NCBI GenBank assembly: GCA_964390565.1
Contig: CAYMII010000003.1
Location: 88,638-152,637 of the forward strand
Direction: 5' to 3'
DNA from: UBA8529 sp964390565
GTDB taxonomy: Bacteria > Bacteroidota > Bacteroidia > Bacteroidales > Tenuifilaceae
Length of the DNA: 64,000 bases
The notes beneath the pieces are model-generated. The model did no database searches, was not told the DNA's origin, and saw only the letters and a list, made by a program, of their open reading frames with translations. Shown here one piece after another: positions 8,091 to 16,058 of this stretch. A program made the position numbers and the translations under genes. The stretch's first letter is position 1, and every line of letters begins with the position of its first letter.

Positions 8091-8492
8091 ATGAAAATTG
8101 TAAGTGAGTTTAAATCTTTTGCCATGAAAGGCAATGTAGCTGATATGGCAGTGGGTATTATCATCGGTGCTGCTTTCGGTAAAATTGTTTCATCGATGGT
8201 TAATGATATTATCATGCCTCCACTCGGGCTGCTTATTGGCGGCGTTAACTTTACTGACCTTAAATTTGTAATGAAAGCTGCTGTTGATGGAAATCCTGCA
8301 GTAACTTTAAATTATGGTAACTTTTTACAAGTTATATTCGACTTTATGATTGTTGCCTTTGCGGTATTTATGGTTATTAAAGCAATGAATACTGCAAAAA
8401 GGAAACAAGAAGCGGCAACACCGGCTACACCTCCTGCGCCAACAAAGGATCAGGAACTCTTAACTGAGATAAGGGATTTATTAAAGAAGTAA
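8091..8492 (+). CDS. mscL: Large-conductance mechanosensitive channel MscL
   Basis: A 133-residue inner-membrane channel that opens under extreme membrane tension to release solutes during hypo-osmotic shock. The N-terminal FKSFAMKGNVADMAVGIIIGAAFGKIVSSMVNDIIMPP carries the TM1 pore-lining glycine/alanine pattern of the family; a periplasmic loop, TM2 (VIFDFMIVAFAVFMVIKAMN) and a C-terminal amphipathic helix (KDQELLTEIRDLLKK) follow. Length is normal. It follows the DUF3078 gene closely and is followed by a terminator. Confidence 0.97.
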   Translation: MKIVSEFKSFAMKGNVADMAVGIIIGAAFGKIVSSMVNDIIMPPLGLLIGGVNFTDLKFVMKAAVDGNPAVTLNYGNFLQVIFDFMIVAFAVFMVIKAMNTAKRKQEAATPATPPAPTKDQELLTEIRDLLKK

Positions 8493-8504
8493 GGAATCAA
8501 ATAG

Positions 8505-8531
8505 AAAATGCGAGTAACCCTCGCATTTTTC
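8505..8531 (+). terminator. Intrinsic terminator after mscL
   Basis: AAAATGCGAG (8505-8514) pairs with CTCGCATTTT (8520-8529) and runs into a T tract. Confidence 0.88.
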
Positions 8532-8573
8532 TTATCCCTTTTTGGGGAAATATATCTACTTAAATACTTTAGT

Positions 8574-9182
8574 CTATATCTTTCTATAAGCGACAGCCTC
8601 TATTCTAAGTGAAGGTGCCTCTCCATAGGGTCGACTATGCGATTTCTTTTTAATTAAAACAAGTTCTCCATTGAGCAATGCCGCTTTTTTACGGAGAATT
8701 ATAAACGCCGAGTGTTCAAGGGTTTGAGGTTTTACATACTGTTCTCGTGTGCTCGCCTCAACTTCCACCTCAATAACGTCAATCTGAATCATTGTTCCCC
8801 CAATATCTTTTGGGTCATCCGTTATCTTAATCTTTTCCCAATCACTGCTCTGAGGTAAATCTACAGCCTTTGGTGTTATAATTTCCTTCCTTCCGCTTCG
8901 ATAATAAATAGCATTCACTAAACGTCTATCTATTTGAGTCATTACCGACTCTGCAGGCTTTGAGTAGTAAATAAATTTTGCTGAAAACTTTCGAATCTCG
9001 ACCTCGCGCTGCTCGCCTGTCATCAGCACCATTACATCAACTCCTAGTTTTGATTTTGGGAAAGAGGCAGATGCGTTATATCCCTTTTTGGATGTATCCT
9101 GTAGGCAATAGCTCTCGCTAGCCATCAAAGAATGGCTGCTTATTACTTGTAAAAATGCTAAAACGTAGAATAAGTTTCTCAT
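8574..9182 (-). CDS. Exported protein of unknown function
   Basis: A 202-residue protein that I do not recognise. It starts with a signal peptide (MRNLFYVLAFLQVISSHSLMASES). The central part contains a VMVLMTGEQREVEIRKFSAKFIYYSKP stretch, a pattern often seen in Bacteroidota periplasmic proteins describing how a setting maps to IYYRSGRKEII. The C-terminal half (residues about 110-202) is rich in beta strands with GTMIQIDVIEVEVEAS and ends in LRIEAVAYRKI. A minus-strand TATTTTTG box (plus 9200-9207) lies just upstream of the start. It is convergent with mscL and stands alone. Confidence 0.75.
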   Translation of the reverse strand: MRNLFYVLAFLQVISSHSLMASESYCLQDTSKKGYNASASFPKSKLGVDVMVLMTGEQREVEIRKFSAKFIYYSKPAESVMTQIDRRLVNAIYYRSGRKEIITPKAVDLPQSSDWEKIKITDDPKDIGGTMIQIDVIEVEVEASTREQYVKPQTLEHSAFIILRKKAALLNGELVLIKKKSHSRPYGEAPSLRIEAVAYRKI

Positions 9183-9267
9183 CCAAATAAATTCCGTGGC
9201 AAAAATAGCAATAATTATACCATTGAAAAATAATCAATTAAAACACTCTTATCAATAAAAACAAAAA

Positions 9268-9289
9268 GCTGCTCCAATTCTGGAGCAGC
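9268..9289 (-). terminator. Intrinsic terminator of the cPGS-like gene
   Basis: GCTGCTCCA (9268-9276) pairs with TGGAGCAGC (9281-9289). Read on the minus strand the hairpin is followed by TTTTTGTTTTT. Confidence 0.88.
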
Positions 9290-9310
9290 CTTAGGTTTTA
9301 AAGCATAAAA

Positions 9311-10660
9311 CTATTTGCTTTTTTTGATCTTATGTTTCTTTACAAAGTTCTCAAGAACGCCTTTAAGATCTGGCATACCGATCTCTGCTAGATCATAGTA
9401 TACACGGGTGTTAGGCTTCTTAATTTTGATGATACGGTTAAGATCAATTGGGGTACCAATGATAACTGTATCGCAATCAGTTTTGTTGATAGTAGCCTCA
9501 AGGTCTTTTAGCTGTTGTGCACCATAACCCATAGCAGGTAGAATACTACCAATGTTAGGATAGATCTCATAGGTTTCTTTAAGCTTACCTACAAGGTATG
9601 GACGAGCATCAACCTCTTCTGATGCACCGAATTTACGAGCAGCAATAGTACCAGCACCAATCTTCATTTCACCGTGAGTTAGGGTTGGTCCATCCTCAAC
9701 GATTAAGCAACGCTTACCTTCAATAAGTTTTGGATCATCAACTTTGATTGGAGAAGCACCGTCAACAACGATAGCTTTGGGGTTGGTTTTGCGAATATTG
9801 TCACGAACAATCTGAATTCCTTCTGGAGAAGCTGAATCCATTTTGTTGATAACGATAACGTCAGCAAGACGCATGTTAACCTCACCTGGGTAGTAAGAAA
9901 CCTCATTACCTGCACGGTGTGGGTCAGCTACAGTGATAGTTAAATCTGGTTTGAAGAAAGCGAAGTCGTTGTTTCCACCATCCCAAAGGATAACATCACA
10001 ACCGCTAGGATCTTTCTCCGCTGCGCGAAGGATTGCCTCGTAGTCAACACCAGCGTAGATAACGTTACCGCGTACTACGTGTGGTTCGTACTCTTCCATC
10101 TCCTCAACAGTACATTTGTGTTTCTTTAAATCTGCAACAGTTGCAAAACGTTGAACTTTTTGAGCAACAAGGTCGCCATAAGGCATCGGGTGACGAACAG
10201 CAACAACCTTTAAGCCTTGAGCCATTAAATGCTCAACAACCTTACGTGAAGTTTGTGATTTACCACAACCGGTACGAGTAGCAACAACTGCAATAACTGG
10301 TTTAGTACTCTTAACCATAGTTTCGCCTGGGCCTAATAGCATGAAGTTTGCACCAGCTGCATTAACAATTGAGCTAATGTTCATTACGCGATTGTAAGGA
10401 ACATCGCTGTAAGAGAAAACACAATCCTGAACTTTTAAGTCTTTGATAAGTTTTACAAGTTCTTCTTCGGCATGAATTGGAATACCTTTTGGGTATAATT
10501 TACCTGCTAATTCGGCTGGATATTTACGTCCATCGATATCAGGAATTTGCGCTGCAGTAAAAGCAACAACGTTATAACTTGCGTTATCGCGGAAGAAAGT
10601 ATTGAAGTTGTGGAAATCTCTTCCAGCAGCACCAATGATAATTACATTACGTTTTGACAT
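9311..10660 (-). CDS. Cyclic 2,3-diphosphoglycerate synthetase-like P-loop protein
   Basis: A 449-residue cytosolic protein. Residues 1-120 form a nucleotide-binding Rossmann-like region (NVIIIGAAGRDFHNF). Residues about 125-320 are a P-loop NTPase domain with Walker A TRTGCGKSQTSR, the ILWDGGNNDFAFF strand and a G-protein-like VINKMDSA. The family was named after the methanogen enzyme that closes 2,3-diphosphoglycerate into the cyclic compatible solute; the bacterial members, frequent in anaerobes, are not functionally established to my knowledge. A strong GGAGG (minus strand, plus 10663-10667) precedes the start. The gene stands alone with its own terminator. Confidence 0.8.
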   Translation of the reverse strand: MSKRNVIIIGAAGRDFHNFNTFFRDNASYNVVAFTAAQIPDIDGRKYPAELAGKLYPKGIPIHAEEELVKLIKDLKVQDCVFSYSDVPYNRVMNISSIVNAAGANFMLLGPGETMVKSTKPVIAVVATRTGCGKSQTSRKVVEHLMAQGLKVVAVRHPMPYGDLVAQKVQRFATVADLKKHKCTVEEMEEYEPHVVRGNVIYAGVDYEAILRAAEKDPSGCDVILWDGGNNDFAFFKPDLTITVADPHRAGNEVSYYPGEVNMRLADVIVINKMDSASPEGIQIVRDNIRKTNPKAIVVDGASPIKVDDPKLIEGKRCLIVEDGPTLTHGEMKIGAGTIAARKFGASEEVDARPYLVGKLKETYEIYPNIGSILPAMGYGAQQLKDLEATINKTDCDTVIIGTPIDLNRIIKIKKPNTRVYYDLAEIGMPDLKGVLENFVKKHKIKKSK

Positions 10661-11054
10661 GGAACCTCCTTGTATTATTTAGTTTTCAATTGTTTATTCA
10701 AATAATTGCCCGACAAATTTAAAAGTTTAAGTATCACCTAAAAGGCGATTGATGAAAATTTGAGACAAATCAAATTTCAAAACGAAACCATATTCTCATA
10801 TATAACTGTATAGCAAATACTTAAGCATTAGTTTATAGGAACATGTTAAGAAACATATTTTTATAAGGTTAAAGATTAAGTTCGCCGTTTATCAGCAAAA
10901 TTCTATATTAACAACAGAATGAACTACATACGCACATAACATCTACTAGAGCTGATCTAAATCATTCTTATTCAGCCTATAATTAGTAGATTTGGTTGTT
11001 TGATAGTGTATTTTTGTACTATAGAAAGTATGTTTAAATCTAATTTGTGAAAAA
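10661..11054. other. Intergenic region between divergent genes
   Basis: 394 AT-rich bases between the divergent cPGS-like and SiaC-like genes. A TATTTTTG box at 11009-11016 probably serves the plus-strand operon; TTTG occurs at 10991-10994, only 14 bases away. No tRNA, small ORF or repeat was seen. Confidence 0.5.
11009..11016 (+). promoter_or_regulatory. Possible -7 box for the SiaC/SpoIIE operon
   Basis: TATTTTTG matches TAnnTTTG 38 bases before the ATG at 11055; the -33 box is poorly spaced. Confidence 0.45.
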
Positions 11055-11432
11055 ATGGAAGTATACTTTACTGCTGCTACCGAGGACTCACCATCAATCA
11101 TGTTTGATGCCAATAAGGGGCTAATCGAGATTGCAGGAAAATCATTACCTGAAAACGCCAATGCATGCTATAATAAGCTATTCATTCTGGTTAAGGACTA
11201 CATAAATACGCCCCAACAAAAAACCACTGTAAACTTCCGACTGCTCTACCTAAACTCATCATCAGCAAAAAAAATTCTTGAAATAATTACACTTCTTGAA
11301 TGGTTACCAAAGCAAGGTTATCAAGTCGAGCTTTTTTGGCATTATAATGCCCATGATGAAGACATGCAAGAGGAGGGTGAAGAATTTAAAAGAATGACCG
11401 ATTTGGAAGTTAAATTAATTAGCGAACAATAG
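11055..11432 (+). CDS. SiaC-like regulatory phosphoprotein (DUF1987)
   Basis: A 125-residue small cytosolic protein of the SiaC/DUF1987 family. The beginning TAATEDSPSIMFDANKGLIEIAGKSLPENA is the diagnostic segment, and FRLLYLNSSSAKKILEIITLL holds the serine-rich turn corresponding to the phosphorylated position in Pseudomonas SiaC. In Pseudomonas the SiaB kinase phosphorylates SiaC and the SiaA PP2C phosphatase dephosphorylates it to control a diguanylate cyclase and aggregation. Here the next gene, 9 bases on, encodes a sensor SpoIIE/PP2C phosphatase, the expected SiaA counterpart; no SiaB-like kinase is seen nearby. Partnership is inferred from gene order. Confidence 0.85.
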   Translation: MEVYFTAATEDSPSIMFDANKGLIEIAGKSLPENANACYNKLFILVKDYINTPQQKTTVNFRLLYLNSSSAKKILEIITLLEWLPKQGYQVELFWHYNAHDEDMQEEGEEFKRMTDLEVKLISEQ

Positions 11433-11441
11433 CATTTAGCT

Positions 11442-13361
11442 TTGAATGTAAGAAAACTCATAATATCAATTCTGCTGTCAGCTTTTGTTCTGGCATTTCA
11501 GCCATCATTTGCCCAAAAGCAGCTCTCGGAATCAACCCAAAAAGAGGTTAATGAGAATCTGAATAAGGCTAAAGAACTTGAGCAAGCAGGAGATTTTAAT
11601 CAGGCGGGTTACTTTTATAACAGCGTAGCAACTACTTTTTGGACAAACGGTATTCCTCATGATGCAATCCCTAATTTCCAAAAGGTTATTGAGATGTACG
11701 AGAAGGTTGGAAATCGAAATGCCATCAAAAGCAGCTACAACAATATTGGAATGGCCTATACCGATTTGGGCGACTATCCAAATGCATTAGCCAACTTCGA
11801 AAAATGCCTTGCGGAGTGCCGTGCAGCAAATAAACGGTATGAAATTGCATCAACTTTAATTAATATAGCGAATACCCATTCACAAGCATCAAGTTACAAT
11901 AACGCAATTAGCAGTCTTGATGAAGCGTTGGCTATAGCCAAAGAGCTTAACGATACCAAATTGCTTCGAAACATCTATTCAATACTGGCAACCAACTACC
12001 AGAAATTGGGAAATACACAAAAGTCGGCTGAATTCTTTGCTCTTTATACTACTATAACTCGCAATGTTCAGAAGCAGGAGATTGAAAGAAAAGAGGCGGA
12101 AGCAAAAATTAAGATAGATGAAGCTCAAAACAGAGCACAAGTTGCTGAAGCACAAAAAAATCAAACTCAAATTGCGCTAAACGAAAACAAAGAGATCCTC
12201 GATAAAACAGAAAAAGACCTTCAAAAAAAGGACGAACTAACTGCAGAACAAAAGAGTCAGATAGAGCAATTGAATCGTGAAAAGGAGTATCAGCGAGTTG
12301 TAATTCAAAACGATAAGCTAATTCAAAATATTTTCATTGTAATTATCGTTGCAATTCTTGCTTTCGCTGCCCTTTTATTTATGAGCCTTAGAAACAAAAA
12401 GAAAGCTAATGTTTTACTTGCAAAGCAGAACAACGAAATCTCCGAACAGCGCGATATGATTGAGCAACAAAGCATGGATTTGCTAAAAGCTGTTGTGAAA
12501 ATTGAGAAACAGAATGATGACATTACTGCAAGTATTACCTATGCCCAGCAAATACAAGAAGCACTTCTTCCAACCGAGGAGAATTTTAAAAATATTATAG
12601 CCGATTCATTCGTTTACTTCAAACCCCGCGAAGTGGTAAGCGGTGATTTTTATTGGTTTACAGCCTACTCTGGAAAACATGGAGATAAAGATAAGACCCA
12701 TCGCCACCATATCAAGCTAAGCAATATTCCCGAAGACGAAAACGGATTACTGCTTACTGCAGTAGATTGTACTGGTCATGGCGTTCCTGGGGCATTTATG
12801 TCGATGATCGGGTTTAACCTGCTCGAAACTATCTCGCGAAGCGGAATTGTTAAGCCCAACGAAATGCTTAATGAGCTACATAAATCGATCAGATATCTTC
12901 TAAAACAAAACAAAAGTGATAATCGCGACGGAATGGATATGGCCATCTGCGTTATTAAGGATGATGGGAAAAAATTAGAATACGCAGGAGCCAAAAATCC
13001 ATTGATATATATAACAAATGGAGAAGTTCATCACATAAAAGGAGACCCAGTTCCTATCGGAGGCATTCAAAAAGAAACCAAGAGAGAATTTACACTTCAC
13101 TCAATAGATATCAAATCGCCAACATATTTTTATATTTTTACCGATGGTTACACCGATCAATTTGGGGGCGAGGAGGATCTTAAGTTTTCGACTTATCAAC
13201 TAAAAAAACTACTTCTTGAAATCCATCAATTTCCAATGGAAAAACAAAAGGAGATATTAAAACAAAAATTAGTATCTTGGATGGGCGAAAGAAATAAACA
13301 ACTCGACGATATTTTAGTGATTGGCTTTAAATTAGGCGATAAAAAACTTGAATTATCATAG
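11442..13361 (+). CDS. TPR sensor SpoIIE-family (PP2C) phosphatase
   Basis: A 639-residue membrane phosphatase. A signal peptide (1-24, ending FAQ) leads into periplasmic TPR repeats (about 30-210: KSSYNNIGMAYTDLGDYPNAL, LRNIYSILATNYQKLGNTQKSA). A coiled coil, one transmembrane helix (about 295-317) and a second coiled coil precede a cytosolic SpoIIE phosphatase domain (about 375-635). Metal-binding motifs are intact: VSGDFYW, DCTGHGVPGAFMSM, DGMDMAIC, FTDGYTDQFGG and DDILVIGF. It probably dephosphorylates the SiaC-like protein encoded just upstream in response to a periplasmic signal. The start is a TTG at 11442; no in-frame ATG precedes the signal peptide. The gene ends one base before the next ATG. 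Confidence 0.9.
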   Translation: MNVRKLIISILLSAFVLAFQPSFAQKQLSESTQKEVNENLNKAKELEQAGDFNQAGYFYNSVATTFWTNGIPHDAIPNFQKVIEMYEKVGNRNAIKSSYNNIGMAYTDLGDYPNALANFEKCLAECRAANKRYEIASTLINIANTHSQASSYNNAISSLDEALAIAKELNDTKLLRNIYSILATNYQKLGNTQKSAEFFALYTTITRNVQKQEIERKEAEAKIKIDEAQNRAQVAEAQKNQTQIALNENKEILDKTEKDLQKKDELTAEQKSQIEQLNREKEYQRVVIQNDKLIQNIFIVIIVAILAFAALLFMSLRNKKKANVLLAKQNNEISEQRDMIEQQSMDLLKAVVKIEKQNDDITASITYAQQIQEALLPTEENFKNIIADSFVYFKPREVVSGDFYWFTAYSGKHGDKDKTHRHHIKLSNIPEDENGLLLTAVDCTGHGVPGAFMSMIGFNLLETISRSGIVKPNEMLNELHKSIRYLLKQNKSDNRDGMDMAICVIKDDGKKLEYAGAKNPLIYITNGEVHHIKGDPVPIGGIQKETKREFTLHSIDIKSPTYFYIFTDGYTDQFGGEEDLKFSTYQLKKLLLEIHQFPMEKQKEILKQKLVSWMGERNKQLDDILVIGFKLGDKKLELS

Positions 13362-13362
13362 T

Positions 13363-14292
13363 ATGTTCGGCAAAAAGATTTTTTTTATTTCCCTCATCAT
13401 TTCTAGTTTTCATATTGCTCTTGGGCAACAAAGCCCATCAAATATTTATATTGATAGTTTAGGTCAAGTTTACGTTAAAGCCAATGTTCCCGCTTACCTA
13501 TTTGTTGCACCAGAAAGTAATGGCAACGACAAGATAATAATACCCACAAACGACGCTCGAACAAATCCAATGGTATTCGATGGCAATGGTATTCATTACC
13601 TTCAAACTACCGATGCATCGAACAAACCAATAAACTTTAAGATTTATGCCGATGGCATAGCACCAAAGCTCTCCATAAAATTTCAAAAAGGCCTTTTGAT
13701 GAGCTCGGGCAAACGTTATTATGTCGATGAAGGTTCGGTTGCCAAGCTTGTTACCACAGACAACTACTCAGGAGTTCAAAAAATATTTGTTTCGATAGAT
13801 GGTTCTCAGTTCACCAACTCAACAACCGTTTCGTTCGATAAAGGGAGCGATTACCGTGTAAAAGCCTATGCTGTTGATAATGTAGGGAATGTTAGCGACA
13901 CAGCTCAATATCGTGTAATTACTGCTGTTAATGCTATTGTAAAGATTAATAATATCTATTTTGATATTAATAGTAACCGATTACGACCCGAAAGCAAGGA
14001 GGAGCTAAATGAATTCGTTCAAGTTTTGAACGAATATCCCGAAATTAAAATCGAAATTCGTGCGCATACCGACTGTCAAGGCAATCCACAATACAATCTT
14101 CAGCTTTCTGAAAGAAGAGCTGAAGCGGTTGTTAATTATTTAGTTCAAAAAGGGGTATACGAATATCGGTTATCTTTTAAAGGTTTTGGCGATACAATGC
14201 CCGTTAATGAATGTGTTAAAGGGGTTGATTGCTCTGATGAAAAGCATCAGGAAAACCGAAGGGTTGAGTTTAGAATACTCCCAATGAAATAA
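13363..14292 (+). CDS. OmpA-family peptidoglycan-binding envelope protein with an Ig-like module
   Basis: Starting at the ATG at 13363 (one base after the preceding stop) gives a clean signal peptide, MFGKKIFFISLIISSFHIALG; an upstream in-frame TTG at 13348 would overlap the previous gene. The N-terminal half carries one Ig-like/OmpL47-type module (TTDNYSGVQKIFVSIDG ... AYAVDNVGNVSDT). The last ~115 residues are an OmpA/MotB domain (IYFDINSNRLRPES, EIRAHTDCQGNPQYN, LSERRAEAVVNYL, ENRRVEFRI), with the Asp and Arg that contact diaminopimelate. It anchors to peptidoglycan; it is in the same operon as the SpoIIE phosphatase and the five-repeat protein that follows. Confidence 0.88.
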   Translation: MFGKKIFFISLIISSFHIALGQQSPSNIYIDSLGQVYVKANVPAYLFVAPESNGNDKIIIPTNDARTNPMVFDGNGIHYLQTTDASNKPINFKIYADGIAPKLSIKFQKGLLMSSGKRYYVDEGSVAKLVTTDNYSGVQKIFVSIDGSQFTNSTTVSFDKGSDYRVKAYAVDNVGNVSDTAQYRVITAVNAIVKINNIYFDINSNRLRPESKEELNEFVQVLNEYPEIKIEIRAHTDCQGNPQYNLQLSERRAEAVVNYLVQKGVYEYRLSFKGFGDTMPVNECVKGVDCSDEKHQENRRVEFRILPMK

Positions 14293-14305
14293 GATTTAGT
14301 GAAAT

Positions 14306-15985
14306 ATGTTAAGGTATACGTCTATATTACTCCTACTAATATTTAATTTGAGTTTAACAGCTCAAAACGATAGCATACAGCCAATTCTAAAGGACTCAAC
14401 TGGGAAAGTGGTTGTTAAATCCGGTACAAAATCAAACATTTATATCGGGCTAACAGCCGATGGGAGCAATAGCTATAAGCTAAAAAGCGACAATGGCTCA
14501 GAGTCGATTACCTGGAATGGACATGGATTTAAACATCTTACTCGATTTAATGCACGCCTAGGGCGTTGGGTAAACCTCGATATTTTTGCCGATGCCATGC
14601 CCCCTAAAACAAAACTCAATTACGATACCAATAAGGGAGTGCTAATGGATAGCGTGTTTTACATCTCAGGTCAGGGTATTATTGAACTTTCATCAATCGA
14701 TCCTGATGCAGGAATACAAGGGATATACTATTCAATAAATGATGGTGCCATAATAAAATACTCTTCTCCCATCACTCTTAAAAGCGAGGGCGAATATAAA
14801 CTTTCAGTTTATGCGGTTGATTATGTAGGCAACAAGGAGGCTCCCATAAAAAAAACGCTCTTTGTTGATAATACTCCTCCCCTTTCTCACTTAGATTTAA
14901 TGGGCGACAAATTCGATAATATCATCTCGCAACGCTCGAGTTTATCAATTACAGCAATTGATGCGCTTGGCGTAAAACAGACTTTTTACTCAATCGATAG
15001 TGGAAAAGTTACCCTTTACACAAATCCCATTAAAGCTTCAACCATCGATGAAGGAGAACACACCATTAAGTGGTATTCGGTTGATGAGGTGGATAACATT
15101 GAGGAAACCAAAGCATTTACTTTTTATGTAGATAAAACACCACCAATGGTGTTTGAAGAGATTGTTGGTAATACCTACATCGTTGCTGGGAAAGAGTTCT
15201 CATCGGGACGAAGCCAACTCCGAATAGCCGCTGTTGATAATAAATCGGGCATTAAAGAGATAAAATACTCGCTCAACAATGAACCTTTCAAGGTTTACGA
15301 TAAACCCGTTTATCTTTCAGATATCCTTGGTGTTGCAAGCGTAAAATCGTTTGCCATCGATAATGTAGGGAACCAAAGTATCTCCGATACAAAAACCGAA
15401 TCGTTTACAATGCCTGTTGTCGATATCACAGGTCCTCAGATTTCAAATAGCTTTATTGGCCCCAAGGTTACGCTTCGCGATACGCTATGGATTGGGCCAA
15501 AAACTAAAATATCAATCCAAACATACGATATTGGAGCAGGTGTAAATAAAGTAAATTACAGGTTAAAAGGTGATGAGGAAAAGCTTTATACAGCACCATT
15601 TACAGTTGAACTTGCAGGTAAGCATGAAATTGTTTGCACGGCATTCGACAATGTCGATAACGTAAACCTTTTATCTTTCAAATTCAATGTTGATAATAAG
15701 TCGCCTAGAATTAGCTACCATTTTAGCAACGAGCCTTACAGCTACATAACCGAAAATAACGAGCAAATCCCAGTATTTCTAAAGGGTGTGAAATTTTACC
15801 TCGCTGCAACCGATGACATCTCAGGGTTAGAAAAATTGAACTACAGCCTAAACGGCTCAGCCGATTACCAGTACAGCACGCCTATCGATTGGCTTAAACC
15901 GAATACAACCTATACGCTGGTTATTAAATCGACGGATGTACTAGGAAACATCTCTGAACAAGTTGTAAAATTCAGAATCGAATAA
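14306..15985 (+). CDS. Secreted protein with five Ig-like (OmpL47-type) repeats
   Basis: A 559-residue exported protein: signal peptide (MLRYTSILLLLIFNLSLTAQ), an N-terminal region similar to that of the preceding OmpA-like protein, then about five tandem beta-sandwich repeats. Each repeat has the pattern (A)xDxxxGIxxIxYSLNxxxxxxYxxPxxLxxxGxxxLxxxAxDxVGN, beginning near residues 130, 215, 310, 410 and 500. Examples are SSIDPDAGIQGIYYSINDG, AAVDNKSGIKEIKYSLNN and AATDDISGLEKLNYSLNG. It lacks the OmpA domain, so it is likely a periplasmic or surface partner of the previous protein, which has a single copy of the same module. Specific function unknown; it is last in the siaC-like operon. Confidence 0.8.
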   Translation: MLRYTSILLLLIFNLSLTAQNDSIQPILKDSTGKVVVKSGTKSNIYIGLTADGSNSYKLKSDNGSESITWNGHGFKHLTRFNARLGRWVNLDIFADAMPPKTKLNYDTNKGVLMDSVFYISGQGIIELSSIDPDAGIQGIYYSINDGAIIKYSSPITLKSEGEYKLSVYAVDYVGNKEAPIKKTLFVDNTPPLSHLDLMGDKFDNIISQRSSLSITAIDALGVKQTFYSIDSGKVTLYTNPIKASTIDEGEHTIKWYSVDEVDNIEETKAFTFYVDKTPPMVFEEIVGNTYIVAGKEFSSGRSQLRIAAVDNKSGIKEIKYSLNNEPFKVYDKPVYLSDILGVASVKSFAIDNVGNQSISDTKTESFTMPVVDITGPQISNSFIGPKVTLRDTLWIGPKTKISIQTYDIGAGVNKVNYRLKGDEEKLYTAPFTVELAGKHEIVCTAFDNVDNVNLLSFKFNVDNKSPRISYHFSNEPYSYITENNEQIPVFLKGVKFYLAATDDISGLEKLNYSLNGSADYQYSTPIDWLKPNTTYTLVIKSTDVLGNISEQVVKFRIE

Positions 15986-15992
15986 ATTATTT

Positions 15993-16050
15993 CACCGCGG
16001 AGACGCGGAGTTCGCAGAGAAAAACTCAGCGTGCTTTGCGCCTCTGCGGT
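15993..16050. repeat. Dispersed palindromic repeat, copy A
   Basis: Begins CACCGCGGAGACGCGGAG and ends GCGCCTCTGCGGT, so the ends are imperfect inverted repeats (ACCGCRGAGRCGC). It lies between two convergent genes, as does the similar copy at 25948-26009. Confidence 0.65.
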
Positions 16051-16058
16051 TAATGTTT

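Noticed and set aside
13348..13362. TTG start of the OmpA-like gene overlapping the SpoIIE phosphatase gene
   Set aside because: The ATG at 13363 gives a normal signal peptide right after the upstream stop.
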